Translations under genes and position numbers: made by a program | Notes under the pieces: model-generated | Seen by the model: only the letters and a program-made list of their open reading frames with translations | Told to the model about the DNA's origin: nothing | The model's database searches: none | Part shown: piece after piece, positions 1-9,077 of the stretch | Layout of the letters: every line of letters begins with the position of its first letter | How positions within the stretch are numbered: position 1 is the first letter of the stretch | From: Streptomyces pristinaespiralis | GTDB lineage: Bacteria > Actinomycetota > Actinomycetes > Streptomycetales > Streptomycetaceae | NCBI RefSeq assembly: GCF_001278075.1 | Contig: NZ_CP011340.1 | Coordinates: 1,860,001-1,924,000, forward strand | Direction of reading: 5' to 3' | Length of the DNA: 64,000 nucleotides

Positions 1-140
1 GACCGATGGTGTAGGACTGCATATGCGCCACGATAGGCGCTCAGAGCTTGCAGGTACAGCCTGTTCTGCCATTCCTCGCTGGCAGATGCGACCGTGCCGG
101 ACGATGCCACGAGTTCGGCGTGGGCGTCCCGCGAGCCGCC

Positions 141-1292
141 CTACGCCACCGAACCGATCCGCCCGGTGGGCGCGTCGGGGCCGTCGTGGTGGATGGGGGT
201 GTGCGCGCCGGTCAGGGACACACCGGTGCCGCCGCGGCGGTTCGCCACGATCTCCGCGCCGATGGACAGCGCGGTCTCCTCCGGCGTACGGGCGCCGAGG
301 TCCAGGCCGATCGGTGAGCGCAGCCGGGCGAGTTCGAGGTCCGAGAGGCCGACGTCGCGCAGCCGCCTGTTGCGGTCCTCGTGGGTGCGGCGGGAGCCCA
401 TGGCGCCCACGTAGGCGACCGGCAGCCGCAGGGCGAGCTCGAGCAGGGGCACGTCGAACTTGGCGTCGTGGGTCAGGACGCACAGCACCGTACGGCCGTC
501 GACCTCGGTCGACTCCAGGTAGCGGTGCGGCCACTCGACGACGACCTCGTCCGCCTCCTTGAAGCGGCTCGCGGTCGCGAAGACGGGCCGCGCGTCGCAG
601 ACGGTGACGTGGTAGCCGAGGAACTTGCCGACGCGCACCAGGGCTGCGGCGAAGTCGATGGCGCCGAAGACGATCATCCTCGGTGCGGGGACGCTCGACT
701 CGACGAGCAGCGTGAGCGGCCGGCCGCACCGGGAGCCGTCCTCACCGATGACGACGGTTCCGGTGCGGCCCGCGTCCAGCATGGCCCCGGCCTCGCGGGC
801 CGCCGTGCGGTCGAGTTCGCGATGGCCGCCGAGGGTCCCGTCGTACGTGCCGTCGGGCCGTACCAGCAGGGCGCGGCCCGCGAGGCCGGCGGGTCCGTCC
901 GTGATCCGCGCGACCGCCGCCGCCTCCCCACGGGCGGCGGTGGCCAGCGCGGCCGCGAACACCCGCCTGGCGGGCGCGTCCGCGGGGACCGGAGTGACGA
1001 GGATGTCGATGACGCCGCCGCAGGTCAGGCCGACCGCGAAGGCGTCCTCGTCGCTGTAGCCGAACCGCTCGAGGACGCTTTCGCCGTCCTCGAGGGCCCG
1101 CCGGCACAGCTCGTACACGGCGCCCTCCACGCACCCTCCGGAGACCGAGCCGATCGCCGTGCCCTCGCTGTCGACGGCGAGCGCGGCGCCCGGCTGCCTG
1201 GGCGCGCTGCCGCCGACGGCCACGACGGTGGCGACGGCGAAACCGCGGCCCTGCTCGACCCACCGGTGCAGCTCTTCGGCGATGTCCAGCAT
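141..1292 (-). CDS. xdhC: XdhC/CoxI family protein (xanthine dehydrogenase maturation factor)
   Basis: A 383-aa protein with the two-domain XdhC/CoxI layout. The N-terminal XdhC_CoxI domain has the motif SVSGGCVEG at about residues 49-57. A C-terminal Rossmann-like domain follows from about residue 205 and contains GAMGSRRTHEDR and later GLDLGARTPEE. Family members bind the molybdenum cofactor and help its sulfuration and insertion into xanthine dehydrogenase. The gene lies 36 nt downstream of the purine permease and is the last gene of the minus-strand xanthine dehydrogenase operon, which supports that role here. Length is typical. The maturation role is inferred from family and context. Confidence 0.92.
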   Translation of the reverse strand: MLDIAEELHRWVEQGRGFAVATVVAVGGSAPRQPGAALAVDSEGTAIGSVSGGCVEGAVYELCRRALEDGESVLERFGYSDEDAFAVGLTCGGVIDILVTPVPADAPARRVFAAALATAARGEAAAVARITDGPAGLAGRALLVRPDGTYDGTLGGHRELDRTAAREAGAMLDAGRTGTVVIGEDGSRCGRPLTLLVESSVPAPRMIVFGAIDFAAALVRVGKFLGYHVTVCDARPVFATASRFKEADEVVVEWPHRYLESTEVDGRTVLCVLTHDAKFDVPLLELALRLPVAYVGAMGSRRTHEDRNRRLRDVGLSDLELARLRSPIGLDLGARTPEETALSIGAEIVANRRGGTGVSLTGAHTPIHHDGPDAPTGRIGSVA

Positions 1293-1328
1293 GTCGGTCT
1301 CCTTCGGGTGTTCTGCGGTGACGGGCGG

Positions 1329-2810
1329 TTACTTGACCCCGAGCCAGCCCTCGATGGGGTGCAGCGCGAAGTAGGCGAGGAAGACGACGGCCAGGACCCA
1401 CATCAGCCAGCCCACCTCGCGTGCCCGGCCCTGGACGGCCTTGATCAGCACATGGGCGATGACTCCGGCCGCGATGCCCGCGGTGATGGAGTACGTGAAC
1501 GGCATCAGCACCGTGGTCAGGAAGACGGGGATCGAGGTCGCGGAGTCGTTCCAGTCGATGTGCTTGGCGTTGGTCATCATCATCGAGCCGATGACGACGA
1601 GCGCGGCGGCCGCGACCTGGGTCGGGATGACCTGGGCGAGCGGCGTGAAGAACAGGCACAGCGTGAACGCGAGACCTGTGACGACACTGGCGAGTCCGGT
1701 GCGCGCGCCGTCGCCGACGCCGGCGGTGGACTCGACGAAGACGGTCTGGCCGGAGGCGCCCGCGACACCGCCGATCGCGCCGCCCGCGCCGTCGATGGCG
1801 AGGGCCCGGTTGAGGCCCGGCATCTTGCCCTTGTCGTCGGCGAGACCCGCCTGCTGGCCGATGCCGATGATCGTTCCCATGGCGTCGAAGAAGCCGGCCA
1901 GCACCAGGGTGAAGACGATGACGCCGACGGTGATGCCGCCGACGCTGCCCATACCGTCGAAGGAGACGGCGCCGAACAGCCCGAAGTCGGGGCTGGAGAC
2001 GATGGAACCGGTGATCTCGGGAGCGTTGAGGCCGCCCCAGTCGGCCTTGTCGAGGCCGGCGAACTGGTGGACGGCGGCGGCGAACAGCGTGCCGCCGATG
2101 ATGCCGATGAGGATGGCGCCGGGGACCTTGCGGACCTGGAGCATGAAGATCAGCAGGACGGTGACGGCGAAGCAGAGCACCGGCCAGCCGGTCAGCATGT
2201 CGCTGGTGCCGAGCTGGATCGGCTTGGCGCCGGCGATGCCTCCGTCGCCGGGCATGGAGGTAACGAACCCGGCCTGGACCAGGCCGATGAGACAGACGAA
2301 CAGGCCGATCCCCATGGTGATGGCGTGCTTCAGCGCCAGCGGGATCGCGTTCATGATCAGTTCACGGAGACCGGTGACCACGAGCAGGACGATCACGGCG
2401 CCGTAGATGACGCACATGCCCATCGCGTTTTCCCAGGTCATCTCGGGCGCGACCTGGAAGGCCATGACGGCGGAGACGCTGAGTCCCGCGGCCAGGGCGA
2501 GCGGCACATTGCCGATGAGGCCCATCACGATGGTGGTCGCCGCGGCGGCGAAGGCGGTCGCGGTGGTCAGCTGATCACCGTCGAGCCTGTTGCCGGCCGC
2601 GTCGGGCACCGAGAGGATCACCGGGTTGAGCAGGATGATGTACGCCATCGCCATGAAGGTGGTGATGCCGCCACGCACCTCACGGCCGACGGTGGAGCCT
2701 CTCTTGGTGATGTGGAAATACCGGTCGAGCCAGGAGCGTCCGGCGGGCTGGCGCGTACCCGCGCCGGCGTCCTCCGCCGTGGTCCTGGGCTCGGTGGACT
2801 GCTGGGTCAT
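1329..2810 (-). CDS. NCS2 family (AzgA-like) purine permease
   Basis: About 493 aa from the ATG at 2810; an in-frame GTG at 2825 would add five residues. At least ten hydrophobic segments are visible. Conserved NCS2/AzgA segments include GNVPLALAAGLSVSA, DAMGTIIGIGQQAG and the FVESTAGVGDGARTG motif typical of adenine/guanine/hypoxanthine:proton symporters. It starts about 245 nt after the molybdenum subunit of xanthine dehydrogenase and precedes xdhC, so it probably imports the hypoxanthine, xanthine or guanine that the operon oxidises. Exact substrate preference cannot be read from sequence alone. Confidence 0.93.
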   Translation of the reverse strand: MTQQSTEPRTTAEDAGAGTRQPAGRSWLDRYFHITKRGSTVGREVRGGITTFMAMAYIILLNPVILSVPDAAGNRLDGDQLTTATAFAAAATTIVMGLIGNVPLALAAGLSVSAVMAFQVAPEMTWENAMGMCVIYGAVIVLLVVTGLRELIMNAIPLALKHAITMGIGLFVCLIGLVQAGFVTSMPGDGGIAGAKPIQLGTSDMLTGWPVLCFAVTVLLIFMLQVRKVPGAILIGIIGGTLFAAAVHQFAGLDKADWGGLNAPEITGSIVSSPDFGLFGAVSFDGMGSVGGITVGVIVFTLVLAGFFDAMGTIIGIGQQAGLADDKGKMPGLNRALAIDGAGGAIGGVAGASGQTVFVESTAGVGDGARTGLASVVTGLAFTLCLFFTPLAQVIPTQVAAAALVVIGSMMMTNAKHIDWNDSATSIPVFLTTVLMPFTYSITAGIAAGVIAHVLIKAVQGRAREVGWLMWVLAVVFLAYFALHPIEGWLGVK

Positions 2811-3054
2811 GGTGCCTACTCCCAAGGTTCACAGGGGCACCCGCCGTGGAGACTGGTGATGGCGGGATTTGGGATGGTGCTTGGCTGCACGACCCGGGGG
2901 ACGGCCCGAGACGAACTCGCTCTTCGGGGTACTGCGGTGCTGCTGCGGCCGCGAGCGGTGCGGCACTCGTTCTCTCCTGGCGGCGCGGGCCGGCGGGGAA
3001 CCGGCAGGTTCCTTGCAGGCATGGCACGCACCGCCCGGAGAAGTGGGGAGAGGA

Positions 3055-5430
3055 TCAGGTACCGGTGAGGTGCTCGGGACGCACCGGCGTCCTGTCCAGT
3101 TCAAGGCCCGTCGCGTTCCGGATCGCCGCGAGGACGGCCGGGGTGGACGACAGGGTGGGGGCCTCGCCGATGCCGCGCAGCCCGTAGGGGGCGTTGTCGT
3201 CGGCGAGTTCGAGCACGTCGACGGGGATGGTCGGCGTGTCGAGGATGGTGGGGATCAGGTAGTCCGTGAAGGACGGGTTCCGGACCTTCGCGGTCTTCGG
3301 GTCGACGATGATCTCCTCCATGACCGCGATGCCCAGGCCCTGGGTGGTGCCACCCTGGATCTGGCCGATGACGGACAGCGGGTTGAGGGCCTTGCCGACG
3401 TCCTGGGCGCAGGCCAGCTCGATCACCTTCACCAGACCGAGCTCCGTGTCCACCTCCACGACCGCGCGGTGCGCGGCGAACGAGTACTGGACGTGGCCGT
3501 TGCCCTGACCGGTGCGCAGGTCGAACGCCTCGGTGGGGCGGTGGCGCCACTCGGCCTCGATCTCGACGGCCTCGTCCTCCAGCACGTCCACCAGGTCGGC
3601 CAGGACCTCGCCGCCGTCGGTGACGACCTTGCCGCTCTCGAGCAGCAGCTCGGCGGTGGCCCAGGCCGGGTGGTAGGTGCCGAACTTGCGGCGGCCGATC
3701 TCGAGGACCTTCTCGCGGACCAGCTCGCAGGAGTTCTTCACGGCGCCGCCGGTGACGTAGGTCTGGCGGGAGGCGGACGTGGAGCCCGCCGAGCCGACCT
3801 GCGTGTCGGCGGGGCTGATCGTGACCTGCGAGACGCCGAGCTCGGTGCGGGCGATCTGGGCGTGGACGGTGACACCGCCCTGGCCGACCTCCGCCATCGC
3901 GGTGTGCACCGTGGCGACCGGCTCCCCCGCGATGACCTCCATGCGCACCTTCGCGGTGGAGTAGTCGTCGAAGCCCTCGGAGAAGCCGACGTTCTTGATG
4001 CCGACCGCGTAGCCGACGCCCCGCACGACGCCCTCGCCGTGCGTGGTGTTGGACAGCCCGCCGGGCAGGGCGCGGACGTCCGCGCCCTCGGTGGACTCCC
4101 ACTGGCGCTCGGGCGGCAGCGGGCGCGCCTTGACGCGGCGCAGCAGTTCGGCGACCGGGGCGGGCGAGTCGACCGGCTGGCCGGTCGGCAGCAGCGTGCC
4201 CTGTTCCATGGCGTTGAGCTGCCGGAGTTCGACGGGGTCCATGCCGAGGGCCTTGGCGAGCTTGTCCATCTGCGCCTCGTAGGCGAAGCACGCCTGGACG
4301 GCGCCGAAGCCGCGCATGGCGCCGCACGGGGGGTTGTTGGTGTAGAGCGCGATCGCCTCGATGTCGACGTCGTCGATGACGTACGGGCCGACGGAGAGCG
4401 ACGAGGCGTTGCCGACGACCGCCGGCGAGGCGGAGGCGTAGGCTCCGCCGTCCAGCACGATCCGGCACTTCATGTGCGTGATCCTGCCGTCGCGGGTGGC
4501 GCCGTGCTCGTACCAGAGCTTCGCCGGGTGGCGGTGGACGTGCCCGAAGAAGGACTCGAACCGGTTGTAGACGATCTTGACGGGCTTGCCGGTGCGCAGC
4601 GCCAGCAGGCAGGCGTGGATCTGCATCGACAAATCCTCGCGGCCGCCGAACGCGCCGCCGACGCCGGAGAGCGTCATCCGGACCTTGTCCTCGGGCAGAC
4701 CGAGGACCGGGGCGATCTGCCGCAGGTCGGAGTGGAGCCACTGGGTCGCGACGTAGAGGTCCACGCCGCCGTCCTCCGCCGGCACGGCGAGACCGGACTC
4801 GGGTCCGAGGAACGCCTGGTCCTGCATGCCGAAGGTGTACTCGCCGGAGACGATGACGTCGGCGCGCTTCGCGGCCTCGTCGGCGTCGCCGCGCACGATC
4901 GGCTGGCGGTGCACGATGTTCGGGTGCGGCACATGGCCGGCGTGGTGGTCGTCGCGGCCGGGGTGCAGCAGCGGCGCGTCCGGCGCGGTCGCGGAGGCCT
5001 CGTCGGTGACGACGGGCAGCTCCTTGTACTCGACCTTGATCTTGGCGGCGGCGCGGCGCGCGGTCTCCGGGTGGTCGGCGGCGACGAGGGCCACGGGCTC
5101 TCCGTGGTGGCGTACGACGCCGTGGGCGAGGACCGGGGTGTCCTGGATCTCCAGACCGTAGTTCCTCACATCGGTCGGCAGGTCGTCGTAGGTGAGTACG
5201 GCGTGGACGCCGGCCTGGGCGAGCGCCTCCGAGGTGTCGATGGAGACGATCTCGGCGTGGGCGACCGTGGAGCGCAGGATCTGGCCCCACAGCATGTCCT
5301 CGTGCCACATGTCGGAGGAGTACGCGAACTCGCCGGTGACCTTGAGGGTGCCGTCGGGCCGGAGCGTGGACTCGCCGATGCCGCCCTTGGTCTTCTGGGT
5401 GAGGTTCGTGGGTGTGCCGGTGGTGGCCAT
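3055..5430 (-). CDS. Xanthine dehydrogenase, molybdopterin-binding subunit
   Basis: The 791-aa protein starts at the ATG at 5430, just 2 nt after the stop of the iron-sulfur subunit. This is preferred over the longer ORF because upstream residues belong to the other gene. It has the aldehyde oxidase/xanthine dehydrogenase a/b hammerhead domain (about 25-140) and then the Mo-cofactor domains, with GGAFGGRED, RGFGAVQACFAYE and a C-terminal GLRGIGEAPTLS that carries the expected catalytic Glu. The enzyme hydroxylates hypoxanthine and xanthine to urate in the cytoplasm. FAD, 2Fe-2S and Mo subunits are consecutive genes, as in bacterial heterotrimeric XDH. Confidence 0.94.
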   Translation of the reverse strand: MATTGTPTNLTQKTKGGIGESTLRPDGTLKVTGEFAYSSDMWHEDMLWGQILRSTVAHAEIVSIDTSEALAQAGVHAVLTYDDLPTDVRNYGLEIQDTPVLAHGVVRHHGEPVALVAADHPETARRAAAKIKVEYKELPVVTDEASATAPDAPLLHPGRDDHHAGHVPHPNIVHRQPIVRGDADEAAKRADVIVSGEYTFGMQDQAFLGPESGLAVPAEDGGVDLYVATQWLHSDLRQIAPVLGLPEDKVRMTLSGVGGAFGGREDLSMQIHACLLALRTGKPVKIVYNRFESFFGHVHRHPAKLWYEHGATRDGRITHMKCRIVLDGGAYASASPAVVGNASSLSVGPYVIDDVDIEAIALYTNNPPCGAMRGFGAVQACFAYEAQMDKLAKALGMDPVELRQLNAMEQGTLLPTGQPVDSPAPVAELLRRVKARPLPPERQWESTEGADVRALPGGLSNTTHGEGVVRGVGYAVGIKNVGFSEGFDDYSTAKVRMEVIAGEPVATVHTAMAEVGQGGVTVHAQIARTELGVSQVTISPADTQVGSAGSTSASRQTYVTGGAVKNSCELVREKVLEIGRRKFGTYHPAWATAELLLESGKVVTDGGEVLADLVDVLEDEAVEIEAEWRHRPTEAFDLRTGQGNGHVQYSFAAHRAVVEVDTELGLVKVIELACAQDVGKALNPLSVIGQIQGGTTQGLGIAVMEEIIVDPKTAKVRNPSFTDYLIPTILDTPTIPVDVLELADDNAPYGLRGIGEAPTLSSTPAVLAAIRNATGLELDRTPVRPEHLTGT

Positions 5431-5432
5431 CG

Positions 5433-6047
5433 TCAGACCCTCGCTTCCTGATTTCCCTGACGGGCGGCCGCGAGGCGGACAGCGTCGAGGATCGTCTCGT
5501 AACCGGTGCAGCGGCAGAGGTTGCCGGAGAGTGCCTCGCGGATGTCCTCGTCGGTCGGCGAGGGGTTGCGCTCCAGCATCTCGTCGGCGGCGACCAGCAG
5601 GCCGGGGGTGCAGAAACCGCACTGCACGGCGCCCGCGTCGATGAACGCCTGCTGGATCGGGGAGAGCTCGGTGCCCTCGCCGGTCTGCGAGTCGGTGGCC
5701 CCGTCACGAGGCGCGGCGCTCCACTGCCGGGCGTCCTGGAGGGACGTGCCCTTGCCGCCGCAGGCACCCGTCCCGCAGGACTCCTCGCGCTGCTTGGCGA
5801 AGTCGGCGAGACCCTCGACGGTCACGACGTCACGGCCCTCGACCTGACCTGCGGCCACGAGGCACGAACAGACCGGGACGCCGTCCAGGCGGACCGTACA
5901 GGAACCGCATTCGCCCTGCTCACAGGCGTTCTTCGAGCCGGGCAGGCCGAGGCGCTCGCGCAGCACGTAGAGCAGGCTCTCGCCCTCCCAGACGTCGTCC
6001 GCTTCCTGCCGGCGTCCGTTGACGGTGAAAGTGACGCGCATGGTCAT
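5433..6047 (-). CDS. Xanthine dehydrogenase, 2Fe-2S subunit
   Basis: A 204-aa iron-sulfur subunit. The first cluster ligands are visible as C42, C47, C50 and C60/C62 (ACEQGECGSCTVRLDG). The second cluster sits in the C-terminal all-helical domain (CGFCTPG and LCRCTGYE). Between the domains, about residues 85-125, lies a Ser/Gly-rich linker with two extra cysteines, which makes the protein about 35-40 residues longer than the usual 160-170. The start ATG overlaps the stop of the FAD subunit by 4 nt (ATGA), so the two are translationally coupled. It passes electrons from the Mo centre to FAD. Confidence 0.93.
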   Translation of the reverse strand: MTMRVTFTVNGRRQEADDVWEGESLLYVLRERLGLPGSKNACEQGECGSCTVRLDGVPVCSCLVAAGQVEGRDVVTVEGLADFAKQREESCGTGACGGKGTSLQDARQWSAAPRDGATDSQTGEGTELSPIQQAFIDAGAVQCGFCTPGLLVAADEMLERNPSPTDEDIREALSGNLCRCTGYETILDAVRLAAARQGNQEARV

Positions 6048-6934
6048 GCAGCTCCTTCAAGCGTGCGGGCGGTGCCGCGGTACTGCTCCCAGGTCCAGCC
6101 GAGCGTGCGGCGGGCCATGATGCCGACCGCGTGACGGCGGTACTTGGCGGTGCCGCGCACGTCGTCGATGGGGTTGCAGGCGCCTGAGGCGAGCTCCGCG
6201 AACTGCTTGGCGACGGAGGGGGTGATGATGTTCCCGCTCTCCCAGAATCCGCCTTCTTCGAGGGCGGCGTTCAGGAAGTCCTCCGCGGCCCTGGCGCGGA
6301 CCGGGGTGGGGGCGGCGGAGCCGATGCCGGTGCGCACGGTACGGGTCGCGGGGTGCAGGGCGAGGCCGAAGGCGCAGACGGCGATCACCATCGCGTTGCG
6401 GGTGCCCACCTTGGAGTACTGCTGGGGGCCGTCGGCCTTCTTGATGTGGACGGCGCGGATGAGCTCGTCGGGGGCGAGCGCGTTGCGCTTGACGCCCGTG
6501 TAGAAGTCGTCGATGGGGATCATGCGTGATCCGCGCACCGACTCCGCCTCGACCTCGGCGCCCGCGGCGAGCAGCGCCGGGTGGGCGTCGCCGGCCGGGG
6601 ACGCGGTGCCGAGGTTGCCGCCGACACCGCCGCGGTTGCGGATCTGCGGGGAGGCGACCGTGTGGGAGGCCAGCGCGAGCCCGGGCAGCTCTGCGCGCAG
6701 GTTCTCCATGATCGCGGTGTACGGGACGGAGGCGCCCAGCCGGACGCTCTCGCCGCCGACCTCCCACTCGGTCAGCTCACCGATGCGGTTCAGGTCGAGG
6801 AGGTACTCCGGCCGGCGGTGGTCGAAGTTGATCTCGACCATCACATCGGTGCCACCCGCGATCGGGACAGCCGTGGGGTGCTCGGCCTTGGCGGCGAGCG
6901 CCTCCTCCCAGCTGGCGGGGCGAAGGAAGTCCAT
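6044..6934 (-). CDS. Xanthine dehydrogenase, FAD-binding subunit
   Basis: A 296-aa subunit starting at MDFLRPASW (ATG at 6934) rather than the extended ORF. The FAD-binding PCMH-type domain fills the N-terminal part, with PIAGGTDVMVEIN and later IRNRGGVGGNLGTASPAGD. The CO dehydrogenase flavoprotein C-terminal domain follows from about residue 175. It carries the FAD that reduces NAD+. It is the first gene of the minus-strand xdh operon. The 296-nt gap to the divergent PucR regulator should hold the operon promoter and the regulator's sites. Confidence 0.93.
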   Translation of the reverse strand: MDFLRPASWEEALAAKAEHPTAVPIAGGTDVMVEINFDHRRPEYLLDLNRIGELTEWEVGGESVRLGASVPYTAIMENLRAELPGLALASHTVASPQIRNRGGVGGNLGTASPAGDAHPALLAAGAEVEAESVRGSRMIPIDDFYTGVKRNALAPDELIRAVHIKKADGPQQYSKVGTRNAMVIAVCAFGLALHPATRTVRTGIGSAAPTPVRARAAEDFLNAALEEGGFWESGNIITPSVAKQFAELASGACNPIDDVRGTAKYRRHAVGIMARRTLGWTWEQYRGTARTLEGAA

Positions 6935-7230
6935 GAGTGGCTCTCTTCTTCTCAATCGGGGTCGTTCGTCGCAGTGGACCCGGGACGGCCGGCCCTCGAC
7001 TTGTCATGTGCCATCGTTCATCTGCTGTTCACGCGGTGTGGTCCAGTACACAAGGCCCGATCCGGACGGTGCAGTCACCGAAACCATGAAGGAGTTGGCT
7101 GGTCGCCTCCCTCGTCTTGTAGATTCGAACGAAAGGCGGAGATCAGCAACCTCACCGTTTCCCCATGGAAACGCCGGCGACAGATCTTTGGCCACGACCG
7201 GTAACAACGAGACAGATCGGCGGCGACGAG

Positions 7231-8919
7231 ATGCGGCTGCGCGCACTGCTGGAGAACGACGCGCTGGGGCTGCGGCTGCTCGGCGGCGAGGACGAGCTCG
7301 ACCGCGGGGTACGTGGCGTGATGACCACGGACCTGCGCGACCCCAGCCGGTACCTCTCCGGCGGCGAACTGGTGCTCACCGGGCTCGCCTGGCGGCACAG
7401 CGCGGCGGACTCGGAACCGTTCGTCCGCATCCTCGCCGCCGCCCAGGTCGCGGGACTCGCCGCGGGCGAGGCGGAACTCGGCGACATCCCCGACGATCTC
7501 GTCCAGGCGTGTTTGCGCCACCGGCTGCCGCTGTTCGCAGTGAACGAGTCCGTCGCGTTCGCGACGATCACCGAGTACGTCGTGCGGCAGGTCTCCGGCG
7601 AACGGGCCGGCGACCTCGCGGCAGTCGTCGACAGACACAGGCGCCTGATGACGTCCGGCCCGGCGGGCGGCGGCCCGGACGCCGTGCTCGACCTCCTCGG
7701 CTCCGACCTGGATCTGCGGGCATGGGTCCTGTCCCCCACCGGACGGCAGATCGCCGGCGTCGGCGAAGGGCTGCCGGCGGAGGTCGGCGCGACGCTCGCC
7801 GGTGAGCACCTCGCCGCCCAGCGCACCGGCCGGCGCGCGCCGCACCGGACCGTCGTACGCGGCGTGGCCTACTCCCTGTTCCCGATCCGGAACACCGGAA
7901 GGGGCGCCGCGCCGGCCGTCAGGGACGTGCGCGAGGGCGTGCTCTCCGACTGGCTGCTGGCCGTCGAGGCGGACGCCGCCGACTGGCCCGAGGCACGGCT
8001 CGACCTGCTCCAGGGCGTCACCCAGCTGATCGCCGTCGAACGGGACCGGCGCGAGGCGGCCCGCACGGTACGGCGGCGGCTCGCCCAGGAGGTCCTGGAA
8101 CTGGTGCAGACCGGCGCGGCCCCCGCGGAGATCGCGGCACGGCTGCGGGTCGCCGCGCCCGTGCTGCTCCCGGGCCTCGGCGCGGCGCCGCACTGGCAGG
8201 TGATCGTCGCCCGCGTGGACTGGGGCGCCGACACGTCCGTCGAGACCGGTCCGGTGGCACAGTCGCTCCTCGAGGAGATCCTTGTCGACCCGTCGGCCGC
8301 CGGGGCCGACTCCGCCGACCGGATCGCCGTCGCCCACACCGGCGACGAGGCGATCGCCCTTGTACCGCTGCCGGTGGTGGGCCTCGGCGGCCTCGAGGAG
8401 CAGGATCCGCCCCCGGTCGACGCGGGCCTGCACGCCGACGTGCTCCTCGAGTCCGTACGCGCCCCGCTCGGCGCCGGTCTGGCCGACGACGGGCGCCTCA
8501 CCCTCGGTGTCAGCGCGGCCGTGCACTCGGCGGAGGCCCTGCGCGGCGCCCTCGAGGAGGCCCGCCACGCCCGCCGCGTGGCCGCGGCCCGGCCCGGCCG
8601 GGTGTGCGCCGCGGGCCACCACGAGCTCGCCTCGCACGTACTGCTGCTGCCGTTCGTCCCCGACGACGTCCGCCGGGCGTTCACGGCCCGCCTGCTGGAC
8701 CCCCTGCGGGACTACGACCGCCGCCACCGCGCGGAGCTGATCCCCACGCTCGAGGCGTTCCTCGACTGCGACGGCTCCTGGACGCGCTGCGCGACCCGCC
8801 TGCACCTGCATGTGAACACGCTGCGGTACCGGGTGGGCCGCATCGAACAACTGACGGGGCGTGACCTGTCGCGCCTGGAGGACAAGCTGGACTTCTTCCT
8901 GGCGCTGCGGATGAGCTGA
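7231..8919 (+). CDS. PucR family transcriptional regulator of purine catabolism
   Basis: About 562 aa from the ATG at 7231 (MRLRALLEND); an in-frame upstream ATG at 7165 lacks support. The N-terminal PucR-type sensory domain is recognised by GVRGVMTTDLRDPSRYLSGG and VLTGLAWR. The C-terminal HTH_30 domain is recognised by LHLHVNTLRYRVGRIEQLTG. PucR-family proteins control purine or allantoin breakdown. This one is divergent from the xdh operon across 296 nt, so it probably senses a purine-related ligand and controls xdh, permease and xdhC. Whether it activates or represses cannot be read from sequence. Confidence 0.92.
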   Translation: MRLRALLENDALGLRLLGGEDELDRGVRGVMTTDLRDPSRYLSGGELVLTGLAWRHSAADSEPFVRILAAAQVAGLAAGEAELGDIPDDLVQACLRHRLPLFAVNESVAFATITEYVVRQVSGERAGDLAAVVDRHRRLMTSGPAGGGPDAVLDLLGSDLDLRAWVLSPTGRQIAGVGEGLPAEVGATLAGEHLAAQRTGRRAPHRTVVRGVAYSLFPIRNTGRGAAPAVRDVREGVLSDWLLAVEADAADWPEARLDLLQGVTQLIAVERDRREAARTVRRRLAQEVLELVQTGAAPAEIAARLRVAAPVLLPGLGAAPHWQVIVARVDWGADTSVETGPVAQSLLEEILVDPSAAGADSADRIAVAHTGDEAIALVPLPVVGLGGLEEQDPPPVDAGLHADVLLESVRAPLGAGLADDGRLTLGVSAAVHSAEALRGALEEARHARRVAAARPGRVCAAGHHELASHVLLLPFVPDDVRRAFTARLLDPLRDYDRRHRAELIPTLEAFLDCDGSWTRCATRLHLHVNTLRYRVGRIEQLTGRDLSRLEDKLDFFLALRMS

Positions 8920-9077
8920 CGGGTCGTTCCGGGCGCTCGTCGAGTCCGAAGTGCCGGGCAACCCGGCCCGTCCCGGGCTCGGGGACACCGCGCGACCCGC
9001 GGTACGGGTCCGGGCGAGCCCGCTCCGGGAACGACGGGATGGGGCCGGGTGGGGAACACCCGCACGGCCCCGCCCGC

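Noticed and set aside
381..3068. An 895-codon plus-strand open frame over xdhC and the permease
   Set aside because: Antisense shadow; low-complexity Gly/Asp/Arg product, no ribosome site. The minus-strand genes show full family motifs.
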